DNA of 64,000 nt. Source: VAZQ01 sp963744275. GTDB taxonomy: Bacteria > Pseudomonadota > Alphaproteobacteria > Rhizobiales > Xanthobacteraceae. The stretch covers positions 372,001-436,000 of the forward strand of contig CAVUSX010000024.1 of NCBI GenBank assembly GCA_963744275.1, given 5' to 3'. Position numbers and translations under genes: made by a program. The notes under the pieces were generated by a model that was not told where the DNA came from, did no database searches, and saw only the letters and a program-made list of their open reading frames with translations. Below, piece by piece: positions 17,966 through 26,327 of this stretch (positions are counted from its first letter, which is position 1; every line of letters starts with the position of its first letter).

Positions 17966-18967
17966 TGACCTAAACCCCGGTTTGATGAGCGTGCCGGGCC
18001 AACGCCTTCTGTCCCGGTCGCTGCCGCGCCGGGATGTCGACCCGGCCGGCGGAAAGTGGCGCGGATATAGCCAAAAACGTTGCACCCACGCAATGGTGGG
18101 CCGCCATTCCGCCGCCGTTGACCGCCACGGCCCAATTGAAGCGGCAAGGCGAAGCTTGGGCGCCCGCGCCCCGAGATGTCTCGCCCGCGCGGACACGGCG
18201 AGACCCACAGGCGGAGAATCCGAATCATCGGCGAATCGACCCCATGCGATCAGACATTCGATCCGCGGGTGGCGCGGCGAGCCGCCGCTCGTGGCCGGCC
18301 CTTGCGCGAGCGTCGAAGCTCCAGCCGCGCTGTTTGGGTTGGAGCCCACATCGACCGACGAGCGGCACAGCGCGGCGGAATTTGCTCCACCGGCGCCGCC
18401 GAACGCGGCGCCTGCGGGCACGAACTACCAGCCGTGCAAAACTTTCTTCATCTTTGGGGCAGATAACTCTTGCAATGGGTCGCAGTAGAGACTAATTGCG
18501 CCCTCGCCCAATTTCGCACGTGCCTGTGGCCGTGTGTCGGTCGGTGGGCATCCGGACAAGAGGCCGGACAGCCGCCCGGAGCAAGATCGCCAAGACCCGA
18601 GGTCATCTTGACCAGAGGTCCACGGTCGCAGCTCCGAACACTTGACTGGCAGCCGGAGGCGAAACCGGCGCACCTCGTTCTCAACGGGGGACGCGGCCTA
18701 AAGCAACGACGGAGCGGGCTTTTTTGGTCTCGTCGACCCTCCAAAGGTCGACACCGAAGAGGCTTGTTCACTCTTGCCAGGCGTGCGGACCGGGATCTCC
18801 CGCTCCAATCCAAGGCATCATCTGGGTGAGAAGGCCGGCTCGCTGATCGTGTCTCCATCGCACGGCTGCGCAGGGCCTCCTCACCTTCTGACGCCGGGCG
18901 GCATTTGCCGCTCGATCTTCAATCCGGGCCGCCAGGCCCCGTTGAGCATTGGTGAGGAGCCAAACCG
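17966..18967. other. about 1 kb without a recognisable gene
   Basis: No frame here gives a convincing protein; short frames on both strands are Arg/Pro/Ala-rich and look like chance GC-rich frames. The region must contain the promoters of hppA (minus) and the decarboxylase gene (plus). I saw no tRNA or riboswitch pattern. A T-run (ggcttttttgg, near 18718-18728) is not preceded by a clear stem. Confidence 0.5.
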
Positions 18968-20098
18968 ATGACCGAGCGCATCCGCGACTTCCTGCGCAAT
19001 CGCCGCGACGACTGCCCCTGCCTCGTCGTCGATCTCGACGTCGTGCGCGACAACTACAAGACCTTCGCCCACGCGCTGCCGGACAGCCGGGTGTTCTATG
19101 CCGTGAAGGCGAACCCGGCGCCGGAGCTGCTCAAGCTCCTGGTCTCGCTCGGCTCCTGCTTCGACACCGCCTCGGTGGCCGAGGTCGAGATGGTGCTCGC
19201 CGCCGGTGCCGCGCCCGATCGCATCTCGTTCGGCAACACGATCAAGAAGGAGCGTGACATCGCGCGCGCCTTCGCGCTCGGGGTGCGGCTGTTCGCCGTC
19301 GACTGCAAGCCCGAGGTCGAGAAGATCGCGCGGGCGGCGCCGGGCGCCCGGGTGTTCTGCCGGATCCTGTTCAGCTGCGCGGGCGCGGAGTGGCCGCTGT
19401 CGCGCAAGTTCGGCTGCGACCCGGAGATGGCCGTGGACGTGCTCGAGCATGCGCATCGGCTCTGGCTCGAGGCCTATGGGGTGTCGTTTCACGTCGGCTC
19501 GCAGCAGCGCCGCACGCAGGCCTGGGACGAGGCGCTCAAGTCGGCCTCCATGGTGTTTCGCGCCTGCGCGGAGCGCGGGATCAACCTGTCGATGGTCAAT
19601 CTGGGGGGCGGTTTCCCGACCAAGTACCTCAAGGAGATCCCCTCGGTGCAGGCCTATGGCCGGTCGATCTTCCGCGCGCTGCGCAAGCACTTCGGCAACC
19701 GCATCCCGGAGACCATCATCGAGCCGGGCCGCGGCATGGTCGGCAATGCCGGCATGATCGAGGCCGAGGTGGTGCTGGTCTCGAAGAAGAGCGAGAACGA
19801 CAATGTGCGTTGGGTCTATCTCGACATCGGCAAGTTCGGCGGGCTCGCCGAGACCATGGACGAGGCCATCCGCTACCCGATCCGCACGCCCCACGACGGC
19901 GATCCGGTGGGACCTTGCGTCATCGCCGGACCGACTTGCAACTCGGCGGACGTTCTGTACGAGCGCAAGCAGTACGACCTGCCGGTGAGCCTCGAGATCG
20001 GAGACAAGGTCCTGATCGAGGGCACCGGCGCCTACACCGCCACTTATGCGGCGGTCGCCTTCAACGGCTTCGCGCCGCTGCAGACCTACCACATCTGA
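18968..20098 (+). CDS. PLP-dependent ornithine/lysine decarboxylase (alanine-racemase fold)
   Basis: A 376-residue fold-III decarboxylase that would make putrescine from ornithine (or cadaverine from lysine). Lys47 in YAVKANP binds pyridoxal phosphate; SFHVGSQ, the glycine loop NLGGGFPTKY, EPGRGMV and Cys324 in GPTCNSADVLYE complete the active site. The ribosome site GAGGAG precedes ATG 18968. It lies upstream of homospermidine synthase, which uses putrescine, so putrescine synthesis is the likely job. Confidence 0.9.
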   Translation: MTERIRDFLRNRRDDCPCLVVDLDVVRDNYKTFAHALPDSRVFYAVKANPAPELLKLLVSLGSCFDTASVAEVEMVLAAGAAPDRISFGNTIKKERDIARAFALGVRLFAVDCKPEVEKIARAAPGARVFCRILFSCAGAEWPLSRKFGCDPEMAVDVLEHAHRLWLEAYGVSFHVGSQQRRTQAWDEALKSASMVFRACAERGINLSMVNLGGGFPTKYLKEIPSVQAYGRSIFRALRKHFGNRIPETIIEPGRGMVGNAGMIEAEVVLVSKKSENDNVRWVYLDIGKFGGLAETMDEAIRYPIRTPHDGDPVGPCVIAGPTCNSADVLYERKQYDLPVSLEIGDKVLIEGTGAYTATYAAVAFNGFAPLQTYHI

Positions 20099-20118
20099 GC
20101 GCAAGTCCGCGGATTCGA

Positions 20119-20149
20119 GCCCGGGAGCCGGCATTGCCGGCTGCCGGGC
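20119..20149. terminator. strong hairpin after the decarboxylase gene
   Basis: A 13-bp stem with one G-G mismatch and the three-base loop ATT: GCCCGG-G-AGCCGGC pairs with GCCGGCT-G-CCGGGC. No U-run follows, so it may act as an RNA-stabilising or attenuating hairpin between the decarboxylase and the acetyltransferase genes rather than as an intrinsic terminator. Confidence 0.4.
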
Positions 20150-20197
20150 TGCGAAGCCCATCATCAACGCATTCGGGAATGCGGAGAGGGTACGGCC

Positions 20198-20743
20198 ATG
20201 ATCACCATTCGTCACGAGACCCCGTTCGATGTCGCGCGGCGCGAGGCGTTGCTCGATGCGGCGTTCGGCGATGGCCGCTTCGCCAAGACGGCCGAGCGGC
20301 TGCGCGAGGAGAGGCTGCCGGCGGAGGGATTGTCGTTCGTCGCCTGCGCGGAGGGACGGCTGATCGGCACGGTGCGGCTGTGGAACATCGCGGCCGGCCG
20401 CGGCCGGCCGGCGCTGCTGCTGGGGCCGCTCGCGGTCGCCGCCGATTTCCGCTGCGGCGGCATCGGGGCCGAGCTGATGCAGCATGCGCTCGAAGAGGCG
20501 CAACAGCGTGGTCATCAGGCCGTCTTGCTGGTGGGCGATGCACCCTATTACGGCCGCTTCGGGTTCGGGGCGGACAAGACCGGCGCGCTCTCCCTGCCCG
20601 GCCCTTATGCCCGCGATCGGCTGCTGGCGCGGGAGCTGGTCCCGGCCGCGCTTGAAGGCGCGCGCGGGCTGGTGCACGCGACCGGACGGCGCATTGCCGG
20701 CCGGCCCCGCAACGACACGATCCGCGCCGCGCGCGCGGCTTGA
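20198..20743 (+). CDS. GNAT-family N-acetyltransferase
   Basis: A 181-residue acetyl-CoA-dependent acetyltransferase of the YhbS kind. The acetyl-CoA loop is seen as LGPLAVAADFRCGGIGAELMQ, and the last strand as YYGRFGF. It lies between the ornithine decarboxylase and homospermidine synthase genes and ends just before the latter, so polyamine or amino-acid acetylation is possible, but the substrate is inferred from position only. Confidence 0.8.
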   Translation: MITIRHETPFDVARREALLDAAFGDGRFAKTAERLREERLPAEGLSFVACAEGRLIGTVRLWNIAAGRGRPALLLGPLAVAADFRCGGIGAELMQHALEEAQQRGHQAVLLVGDAPYYGRFGFGADKTGALSLPGPYARDRLLARELVPAALEGARGLVHATGRRIAGRPRNDTIRAARAA

Positions 20744-20775
20744 GCTTTTTGACCTCTTACCCGAGAATGACAGAC

Positions 20776-22227
20776 ATGAGCACGATCACACATCCGACCG
20801 AGGTCTGGCCGGTGCACGCACGCTTCGACGGCCCGATCGTGATGATCGGCTTCGGCTCGATCGGCAAGGGCACGCTGCCGTTGATCGAGCGGCACATCGC
20901 CTTCGATTGCTCCAAGTTCGTGGTGATCGCGCCCGACGACGAGGATCGCGCGCTCCTGGACGAGCGGAAGATCCGATTCATCCATGTGGCGCTGACCAAG
21001 GCGAACTATCGCGACCTGCTCACGCCCCTGCTCACGGGGGGGCCGGGACGCGGACTGATCGTGAATTTGTCGGTCGACACCTCGTCGGTCGAGCTGATGG
21101 GGTTCGCCAAGGACATCGACGCATTCTACATCGATACGGTGGTCGAGCCGTGGCCGGGTCTCTACACCGACCGCAGCCTGTCGCCGTCGGCGCGCTCGAA
21201 CTATGCGCTGCGCGAAAGCGTGCTGGAGCTGCGGCGCCGGCGGCCGGGCGGCATCACGGCGGTGAGCTGCTGCGGCGCCAATCCCGGCATGGTGTCCTGG
21301 ATGGTCAAGCATGCGCTGCTCGACATCGTGCGCGATCTGGGCATCACGGCCGAGGCGCCCAGCACCCGCGATGGCTGGGCGCAGCTCATGCGGGGCGCCG
21401 GCGTCAAGGGCATCCACATCGCCGAACGCGATACCCAGCGCTCGCGCGATCCCAAGCCGCACGGGACCTTCGTCAACACCTGGTCGGTCGAAGGCTTCAT
21501 ATCCGAAGGCATGCAGCCCTCCGAGCTCGGCTGGGGCACGCACGAGAAGACCATGCCGCCGCGCGGCCACCGGCATGATTTCGGCTGCGACGCCGCGATC
21601 TACCTGACGCAGCCGGGCGCCGGCACCCGCGTGCGGTCCTGGACCCCCACCGCCCAGGCTCAGCACGGCTGGATGATCACCCACAACGAGTCGATCTCGA
21701 TTGCGGATTACTTCACGCTGCGCGAGGGCGGCAAGGTGCTGTACCGGCCGACCTGCCACTACGCCTATCACCCCTGCAACGACGCGGTGCTCTCGCTGCA
21801 CGAGATGGCCGGCGCCCAATGGCGGCCGCAGACGAGCCCGCACATCCTGACCGAGCACGACATCGTGGACGGCATCGACGAGCTCGGCGTGCTGCTCTAT
21901 GGGCACGCCAAGAACGCCTATTGGTACGGCTCGCAGCTTTCGATCGAGGAGACGCGGCGGCTCGCCCCCTACCAGAACGCCACCGGCCTGCAGGTGACCT
22001 CCGCGGTGCTCGCCGGCATCGTGTGGATGCTGGAGAATCCCGACGCCGGCATCGTCGAAGCCGACGAGATGGACTTCCGCCGCTGCTTTGCGGTCCAGCG
22101 GCCCTATCTGGGGCCGGTGATCGGCCAGTACACGGATTGGACGCCGCTCGTGGGCCGCGGCGTGCTGTTCCCGGAAACCCTCGACGAAACCGATCCCTGG
22201 CAGTTCAGCAACGTGCTGGTGACCTGA
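20776..22227 (+). CDS. hss: homospermidine synthase
   Basis: The enzyme joins two putrescines (or putrescine and spermidine) using NAD+ to make homospermidine, the main polyamine of many Hyphomicrobiales. The N-terminal Rossmann motif is VMIGFGSIGKGTLPL, and CCGANPGMVSW, YIDTVVEPW and a C-terminal LEKD-like acidic stretch (EADEMDFRRCFAV) are family features. With start ATG 20776 the protein has 483 residues, as expected; ATG 20767 is the alternative. It follows the decarboxylase and GNAT genes, forming a putrescine-to-homospermidine pathway. Confidence 0.92.
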   Translation: MSTITHPTEVWPVHARFDGPIVMIGFGSIGKGTLPLIERHIAFDCSKFVVIAPDDEDRALLDERKIRFIHVALTKANYRDLLTPLLTGGPGRGLIVNLSVDTSSVELMGFAKDIDAFYIDTVVEPWPGLYTDRSLSPSARSNYALRESVLELRRRRPGGITAVSCCGANPGMVSWMVKHALLDIVRDLGITAEAPSTRDGWAQLMRGAGVKGIHIAERDTQRSRDPKPHGTFVNTWSVEGFISEGMQPSELGWGTHEKTMPPRGHRHDFGCDAAIYLTQPGAGTRVRSWTPTAQAQHGWMITHNESISIADYFTLREGGKVLYRPTCHYAYHPCNDAVLSLHEMAGAQWRPQTSPHILTEHDIVDGIDELGVLLYGHAKNAYWYGSQLSIEETRRLAPYQNATGLQVTSAVLAGIVWMLENPDAGIVEADEMDFRRCFAVQRPYLGPVIGQYTDWTPLVGRGVLFPETLDETDPWQFSNVLVT

Positions 22228-22257
22228 CTCGGCGGCCGTAGCCGCATCGGCGGGGCC

Positions 22258-22329
22258 GTAGCCCGCATGGAGCTCTTGCGGAATGCGGGACAGCGGTCCC
22301 GGATTACGCAAGCGCTCCATCCGGGCTAC
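22258..22329. repeat. palindromic intergenic repeat between convergent genes
   Basis: The ends GTAGCCCGCATGGAG and CTCCATCCGGGCTAC are inverted and nearly complementary, with inner GCGGAATGCGGGA / TCCCGGATTACGC also pairing. The layout resembles the rhizobial REP-type palindromes. It sits between convergent hss and the FMN oxidase gene and overlaps the last bases of the latter, including its stop codon. Confidence 0.75.
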
Positions 22330-23516
22330 AGCGGGCACACCTTCGGAAACACGAACGCGCCCGGATGCCGGATGGCGACCGAGCGCGCCTGCGCCAGCGA
22401 ATGCGCGCCGATCTGACCCAGCGCCGATCTCGCCTCGGCGATCAGCAGATCGATCACATGCTCGGGCCCGGCCTCCCCGAGCGCGCCCAGGCCCCAGAGA
22501 AAGGCCTTGCCGGCGAAGGTCGCCTGCGCGCCGAGCGCGACCGCGCGGATCACGTCGGTGCCGCTGCGGATGCCGCTGTCCATGATGAGGGTGGCCCGGC
22601 TCCCGGTTTCCGCCGCAATGGCGGGCAGCACATCGATCGGCGGCGGCAAGGCTTCGATCTGGCGCCCGCCATGGTTGGAGACCCAGATGCCCTCGATCCC
22701 CATCGCAACCGCCTTGGCGGCATCGAGCGGATGCAGAATGCCTTTGAGCACCATGGGGCCCCGCCAGCGGTCGCGGAAGCGGGCGATCTCGTCCCAGGTG
22801 AAGGCGCCGCCGATCTCGTTGCGGGCAAAGCGGATGACCTCCTCGCCGCTGGCATTCGCGGGCGCATAGGATTTGATGTTCGAGAATTTGGGCCGGCCGT
22901 TCCGGATCAGCGCCATCAGCCAGGCGGGCGAGCGCAGCATGTCCACCAGCATCGGCAGATCGGGGCGGAACGGTCCGCGGCCGAGACCAACGGCCGCCTC
23001 GCGCGGCCGGGTGGTGCGCACCGGCACATCGATGGTGAGGACCAGCACATGGGCGCCCGCCACCTCGGCGCGGCGGACCAGATCGAGGCCGAGGGCGTGA
23101 TCGTTGCGGGCCATGCGGTAGAGCTGGAACCAGAACACGTCGGGCGCCAATTCCGCGGCCTGCTCGATCGTCATCCCGCCCACGGTTCCGAGACAGTAAG
23201 GCACGCGCGCCCGCTGGGCGGCCCGCGCCATGGCGGCATCCGCGCCCGGCCAGACCAGCGCCGGGCCACCCATGGGGGCGATGCCGATGGGGGCCGCATA
23301 GCGGCGGCCGAACAGCTCCACATCGATCGGCGGCAAGGCCGGCATGACGCCGTAGCGCGGCACCAGCTCCACGGCGTCCAGCGCCGCCCAATTATGCGCG
23401 ATGCCGACATCGGCCCCGGCCCCGCCGTCCATGTATTCAAAGACGAAATGGGGAACGTGGCGGCGCGCATGCGCCCGCATATGGCCGATGGTCGGAAAGC
23501 GCCGGTGCAGCGCCAT
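22326..23516 (-). CDS. FMN-dependent alpha-hydroxy-acid oxidase/dehydrogenase
   Basis: A 396-residue TIM-barrel flavoenzyme of the lactate / glycolate / mandelate family, oxidising an L-2-hydroxy acid to the keto acid. The catalytic His is in VSNHGGRQ, the FMN-phosphate site is near MDSGIRSGTDVIRAVALGA, and IAPMGGPAL and FQLYRMAR are conserved. The TAG stop at 22326-22328 lies inside a palindromic repeat, so the last residues (FPKVCPL) may be recently altered. The substrate is not predictable. Confidence 0.88.
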   Translation of the reverse strand: MALHRRFPTIGHMRAHARRHVPHFVFEYMDGGAGADVGIAHNWAALDAVELVPRYGVMPALPPIDVELFGRRYAAPIGIAPMGGPALVWPGADAAMARAAQRARVPYCLGTVGGMTIEQAAELAPDVFWFQLYRMARNDHALGLDLVRRAEVAGAHVLVLTIDVPVRTTRPREAAVGLGRGPFRPDLPMLVDMLRSPAWLMALIRNGRPKFSNIKSYAPANASGEEVIRFARNEIGGAFTWDEIARFRDRWRGPMVLKGILHPLDAAKAVAMGIEGIWVSNHGGRQIEALPPPIDVLPAIAAETGSRATLIMDSGIRSGTDVIRAVALGAQATFAGKAFLWGLGALGEAGPEHVIDLLIAEARSALGQIGAHSLAQARSVAIRHPGAFVFPKVCPL

Positions 23517-23603
23517 CGCGCGCGCCGGATCCGTCCCACGAGCCTGCCGGGAGCCATTGCGGTTCTGTCGTCCATCAAACGTCCCCGGGTGCGCGAATTG
23601 CCG

Positions 23604-24614
23604 TCAAAAATGACTGAACGAGGGCCTCTTGAACAGCATCGGTTTGCCGGCCTGGTCGAGAAAATCCACGCCCGGCCGATCGGCCCGGATGCGGCCGATT
23701 TCGGTGAGCGGCACGCCGGCGGCCTTGGCGGCCGCCATCAAGGCATCGCGGGCGTCCGCCGGGACGGTGGCCACCACCTCGTAATCGTCACCGCCCGTGA
23801 GCGCGGTTTCGAGCAGCGAAGGCTCGCCTGCAATGGCCGCGCGGGCTGCGTCCGAGAGCGGCACGCGCGCCACCTCGATATCGGCGCCGACGTCGGACGC
23901 CGCGCACAGCTTGCCGAAATCGCCGACCAGGCCGTCGGAGACGTCCATGCCGGCCGTCGCGTGTCGCCGCAGCGCCTGCGCGATCACGTTGCGCGGCTGC
24001 GGCAACAAATAGCGCGCCAGCAGATGATCGCGCTGCCGGTGGTCGAGCCGCCAGCGGGGCGCCGTAGCGGGATCGCGGCGCACCAGGAGCCCGAGCGCGC
24101 CATCACCGATCGTGCCGGTGACCACGACCAGATCGCCCGGCCGCGCGCCGCTGCGGCGAACCATGGTGCCGGTCGGCAGAATTCCGAAAGCCGCGATCGA
24201 AATGGTCACCGGGCCCGGCGTGCGGTCGGTATCCCCGCCAAGGAGGGGGCAATGATAGGCCGCGGCGTCCTCGCCCAAACCGGCCGCAAACGCGGCGAGC
24301 CAATCCTCGCCCACCGTCTTCGGCAACACCAGCGAGAGCAGAAAGCCGGCGGGACTTGCGCCCTTGGCGGCGAGATCCGACAGATTCACCCGCAAGGCCT
24401 TCTTGGCGATCATGCCGGGGGGATCATCGGGAAAGAAATGCACGCCCGCCACGATGGCGTCGGTCTTGAGCACGACGTCCGAGCCCGGCGGCGGCGTGAT
24501 GGTGGCGGCATCGTCGCGCAGCCCGAGCGCGCCCGGATCGGTCGCGAGCGGCCGGAAATACCGCGCGATCAGACGGTCCTCGCCCGAAGCGGGCTCCGGC
24601 TCGCGTTCGACCAT
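23604..24614 (-). CDS. thiL: thiamine-monophosphate kinase
   Basis: ThiL phosphorylates thiamine monophosphate to the active pyrophosphate. The 336-residue product shows LRDDAATI (N-terminal Asp pair), KTDAIVAGVHF, KALRVNLSDLAAKGA, LGGDTDRTPG, GMDVSDGLVGDFGKL and TGGDDYEV, in family order. It is the last gene of the ribD-ribE-ribH-nusB-thiL run, four bases after nusB, an order common in this group. Confidence 0.95.
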   Translation of the reverse strand: MVEREPEPASGEDRLIARYFRPLATDPGALGLRDDAATITPPPGSDVVLKTDAIVAGVHFFPDDPPGMIAKKALRVNLSDLAAKGASPAGFLLSLVLPKTVGEDWLAAFAAGLGEDAAAYHCPLLGGDTDRTPGPVTISIAAFGILPTGTMVRRSGARPGDLVVVTGTIGDGALGLLVRRDPATAPRWRLDHRQRDHLLARYLLPQPRNVIAQALRRHATAGMDVSDGLVGDFGKLCAASDVGADIEVARVPLSDAARAAIAGEPSLLETALTGGDDYEVVATVPADARDALMAAAKAAGVPLTEIGRIRADRPGVDFLDQAGKPMLFKRPSFSHF

Positions 24615-24618
24615 CGGA

Positions 24619-25110
24619 TCATCCCGCCGTCACGAATTCCCCGGCGCGCAATTTGCGCGCGAGCTGATCGAGCACGGCATTGACCATGCCGGTTTCCTCG
24701 CGATCCACGAAGGCATTGGCGACATCGACATATTCGGCCACCACCACGCGCGCCGGCACGTCGCTGCGGTGCCCGAGCTCGAAGGCGCCCGCGCGCAGCA
24801 CCGCCCGCAGGATGGTCTCGATGCGCTTGAGCGGCCAGGTTTCGGCGAGCACCGTGTCGATCAACGGATCGAGGCTGCGCTGCTCGCGCACCACGCCGTT
24901 CACAAGCTCGCGGAAGAACGCCGCCTCGGCCGGAAGATACTGATTGCCCTCGACCTCCTGGCCGATCCAATGGCTCTCGAACTGGGCGAGAATCTCGTTG
25001 CTGCCGGTGCCGGCGATGTCCATCTGATAGAGCGCCTGCACGGCCGCCAGCCGTGCCGCGCCGCGGCGGTTGGCCTTGCGTCCGTCCTTCGGTGCCGGGG
25101 CGCGCGCCAT
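24619..25110 (-). CDS. nusB: transcription antitermination factor NusB
   Basis: NusB acts with NusE in rRNA antitermination. From ATG 25110 the product has 163 residues with the all-helical pattern RRGAARLAAVQALYQMDI, FFRELVNGV and LRAGAFELGHRSDVPARVVVAEYVDVANAF. The start overlaps the ribH stop (TGATG), indicating translational coupling, which is why this start was preferred over upstream codons. Confidence 0.93.
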   Translation of the reverse strand: MARAPAPKDGRKANRRGAARLAAVQALYQMDIAGTGSNEILAQFESHWIGQEVEGNQYLPAEAAFFRELVNGVVREQRSLDPLIDTVLAETWPLKRIETILRAVLRAGAFELGHRSDVPARVVVAEYVDVANAFVDREETGMVNAVLDQLARKLRAGEFVTAG

Positions 25111-25601
25111 CAACGTGGGCCGAGGTGGCGCTTGAGCCGCACCAAGGCGAGCGCCGCGCGCGCCGCATCGCCGCCCTTGTCCGCCTCCTCGGCACGCGCG
25201 CGTGCCCAAGCCTGCGCGTCGGTGTCGACGGTCAGGATGCCATTGCCGATCGGCACGCGGCGGGCCACCGACAAATCCATGAGGGCACGCGCCGACTGGG
25301 TCGAAACGATCTCGAAATGGATGGTGTCGCCCCGAATGACGCAACCGAGCGCGACCACGCCGTCATAGGGCCTGCCGGCGTGCTCGGCGGCTTCGAGCGC
25401 GATGGCGATGGCGGAAGGGACCTCGAGCGAGCCCGGCACGCTCACGCGCTCGAACGCGACCCCGGCGGCTTCGAGCGCCTGGGTGGCGCCGGCCAAAAGG
25501 GCGTCGGCGATGTCGTCATAGAAACGCGCTTCGACGACGAGCATGCGCACGCCGGCGAGGTCCCCGGTATCGTTGGCGGCGTTTCGGCGCGGTTCGGCCA
25601 T
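25110..25601 (-). CDS. ribH: 6,7-dimethyl-8-ribityllumazine synthase
   Basis: RibH condenses the ribityl-pyrimidine with dihydroxybutanone phosphate, the penultimate step of riboflavin synthesis. Conserved segments are VVEARFYDDIADALL, VPGSLEVPSAI, ALGCVIRGDTIHFE and PIGNGILTVDT, containing the catalytic His of the HFE motif. ATG 25601 gives 163 residues; an upstream TTG at 25622 adds seven less likely residues. It overlaps nusB by one base. Confidence 0.94.
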   Translation of the reverse strand: MAEPRRNAANDTGDLAGVRMLVVEARFYDDIADALLAGATQALEAAGVAFERVSVPGSLEVPSAIAIALEAAEHAGRPYDGVVALGCVIRGDTIHFEIVSTQSARALMDLSVARRVPIGNGILTVDTDAQAWARARAEEADKGGDAARAALALVRLKRHLGPR

Positions 25602-25687
25602 GGACCCTCGTCTCCAATTCAAGCCCTCGTACCACTATCCGGCTGGCCCGTCTGCGAATAACGCAGGCCGACCGTCCCGATCGGAGA

Positions 25688-26293
25688 CTACCGGGCCTCG
25701 ATCAGCCGTGCCGCATAACGGGCCATGAGATCGACCTCGAGATTGACCTCCTCGCCGGCGGCGAGCTGGCCCAGCGTCGTGACCTTCAAGGTATGGGGGA
25801 TGATCAGCACGGAAAACGTGTCGCCCGCAACCGCGTTGACGGTGAGCGATACGCCCTCGAGCGCCACCGAGCCCTTGAGGGCAATCAAGCGGGCGAGCGC
25901 GTGGCCGGCGCGCAGCTCGAACCGGGCCATGTCGGTCAATTGGTCGCGGACCGTCACCATCGCAAGGCCGTCTACATGCCCGGCGACCAGGTGCCCGCCC
26001 AGCTCGTCCCCCATCCGCAGCGGGCGTTCGAGGTTGATCCGCGTGCCCGCCCGCCAGCGCCCGACCGTGGTCAATCGCAAGGTCTCGGCGGCGGCATCGG
26101 CGGCAAACCAGGTCCGGCCACCCTCCTCGCCGCTCCCGACCACCGTGAGACACACGCCCGCGCATGCGATCGAGGCGCCCTCAGCGATCGAAGCCCGCGG
26201 ATAGCCGCACGCGATCCGAAGCCGCCGCAGCCCTTGCGCGACCTCGCTCACCCCGACGATCTCGCCGATATCGGTTACCAGGCCGGTGAACAT
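25688..26293 (-). CDS. ribE: riboflavin synthase alpha chain
   Basis: RibE dismutates two lumazines to riboflavin. The 201-residue protein shows the duplicated beta-barrel: MFTGLVTDIGEI, GASIACAGVCLTV in the first half and GSVALEGVSLTVNAV in the second, with GHLVAGHVDG between. It lies upstream of ribH and downstream of an alpha/beta hydrolase gene that separates it from ribD. Confidence 0.95.
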   Translation of the reverse strand: MFTGLVTDIGEIVGVSEVAQGLRRLRIACGYPRASIAEGASIACAGVCLTVVGSGEEGGRTWFAADAAAETLRLTTVGRWRAGTRINLERPLRMGDELGGHLVAGHVDGLAMVTVRDQLTDMARFELRAGHALARLIALKGSVALEGVSLTVNAVAGDTFSVLIIPHTLKVTTLGQLAAGEEVNLEVDLMARYAARLIEAR

Positions 26294-26327
26294 CGCGGGG
26301 TGCCTTTTGGGTTGCGCGATCGAGCCG

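Noticed and set aside
18470..18829. Possible small protein or RNA gene in the gap before the decarboxylase
   Set aside because: Open frames on both strands lack a ribosome site and known motif, and no tRNA or riboswitch fold could be made out.
20605..23391. A 928-codon open frame on the minus strand across GNAT, hss and the FMN oxidase
   Set aside because: It crosses three well-supported genes; its amino-acid make-up is typical of antisense GC-rich frames.
22365..24683. A 772-codon open frame on the plus strand opposite the FMN oxidase and thiL genes
   Set aside because: Opposite two recognised genes with active-site motifs; no known domain in the frame itself.
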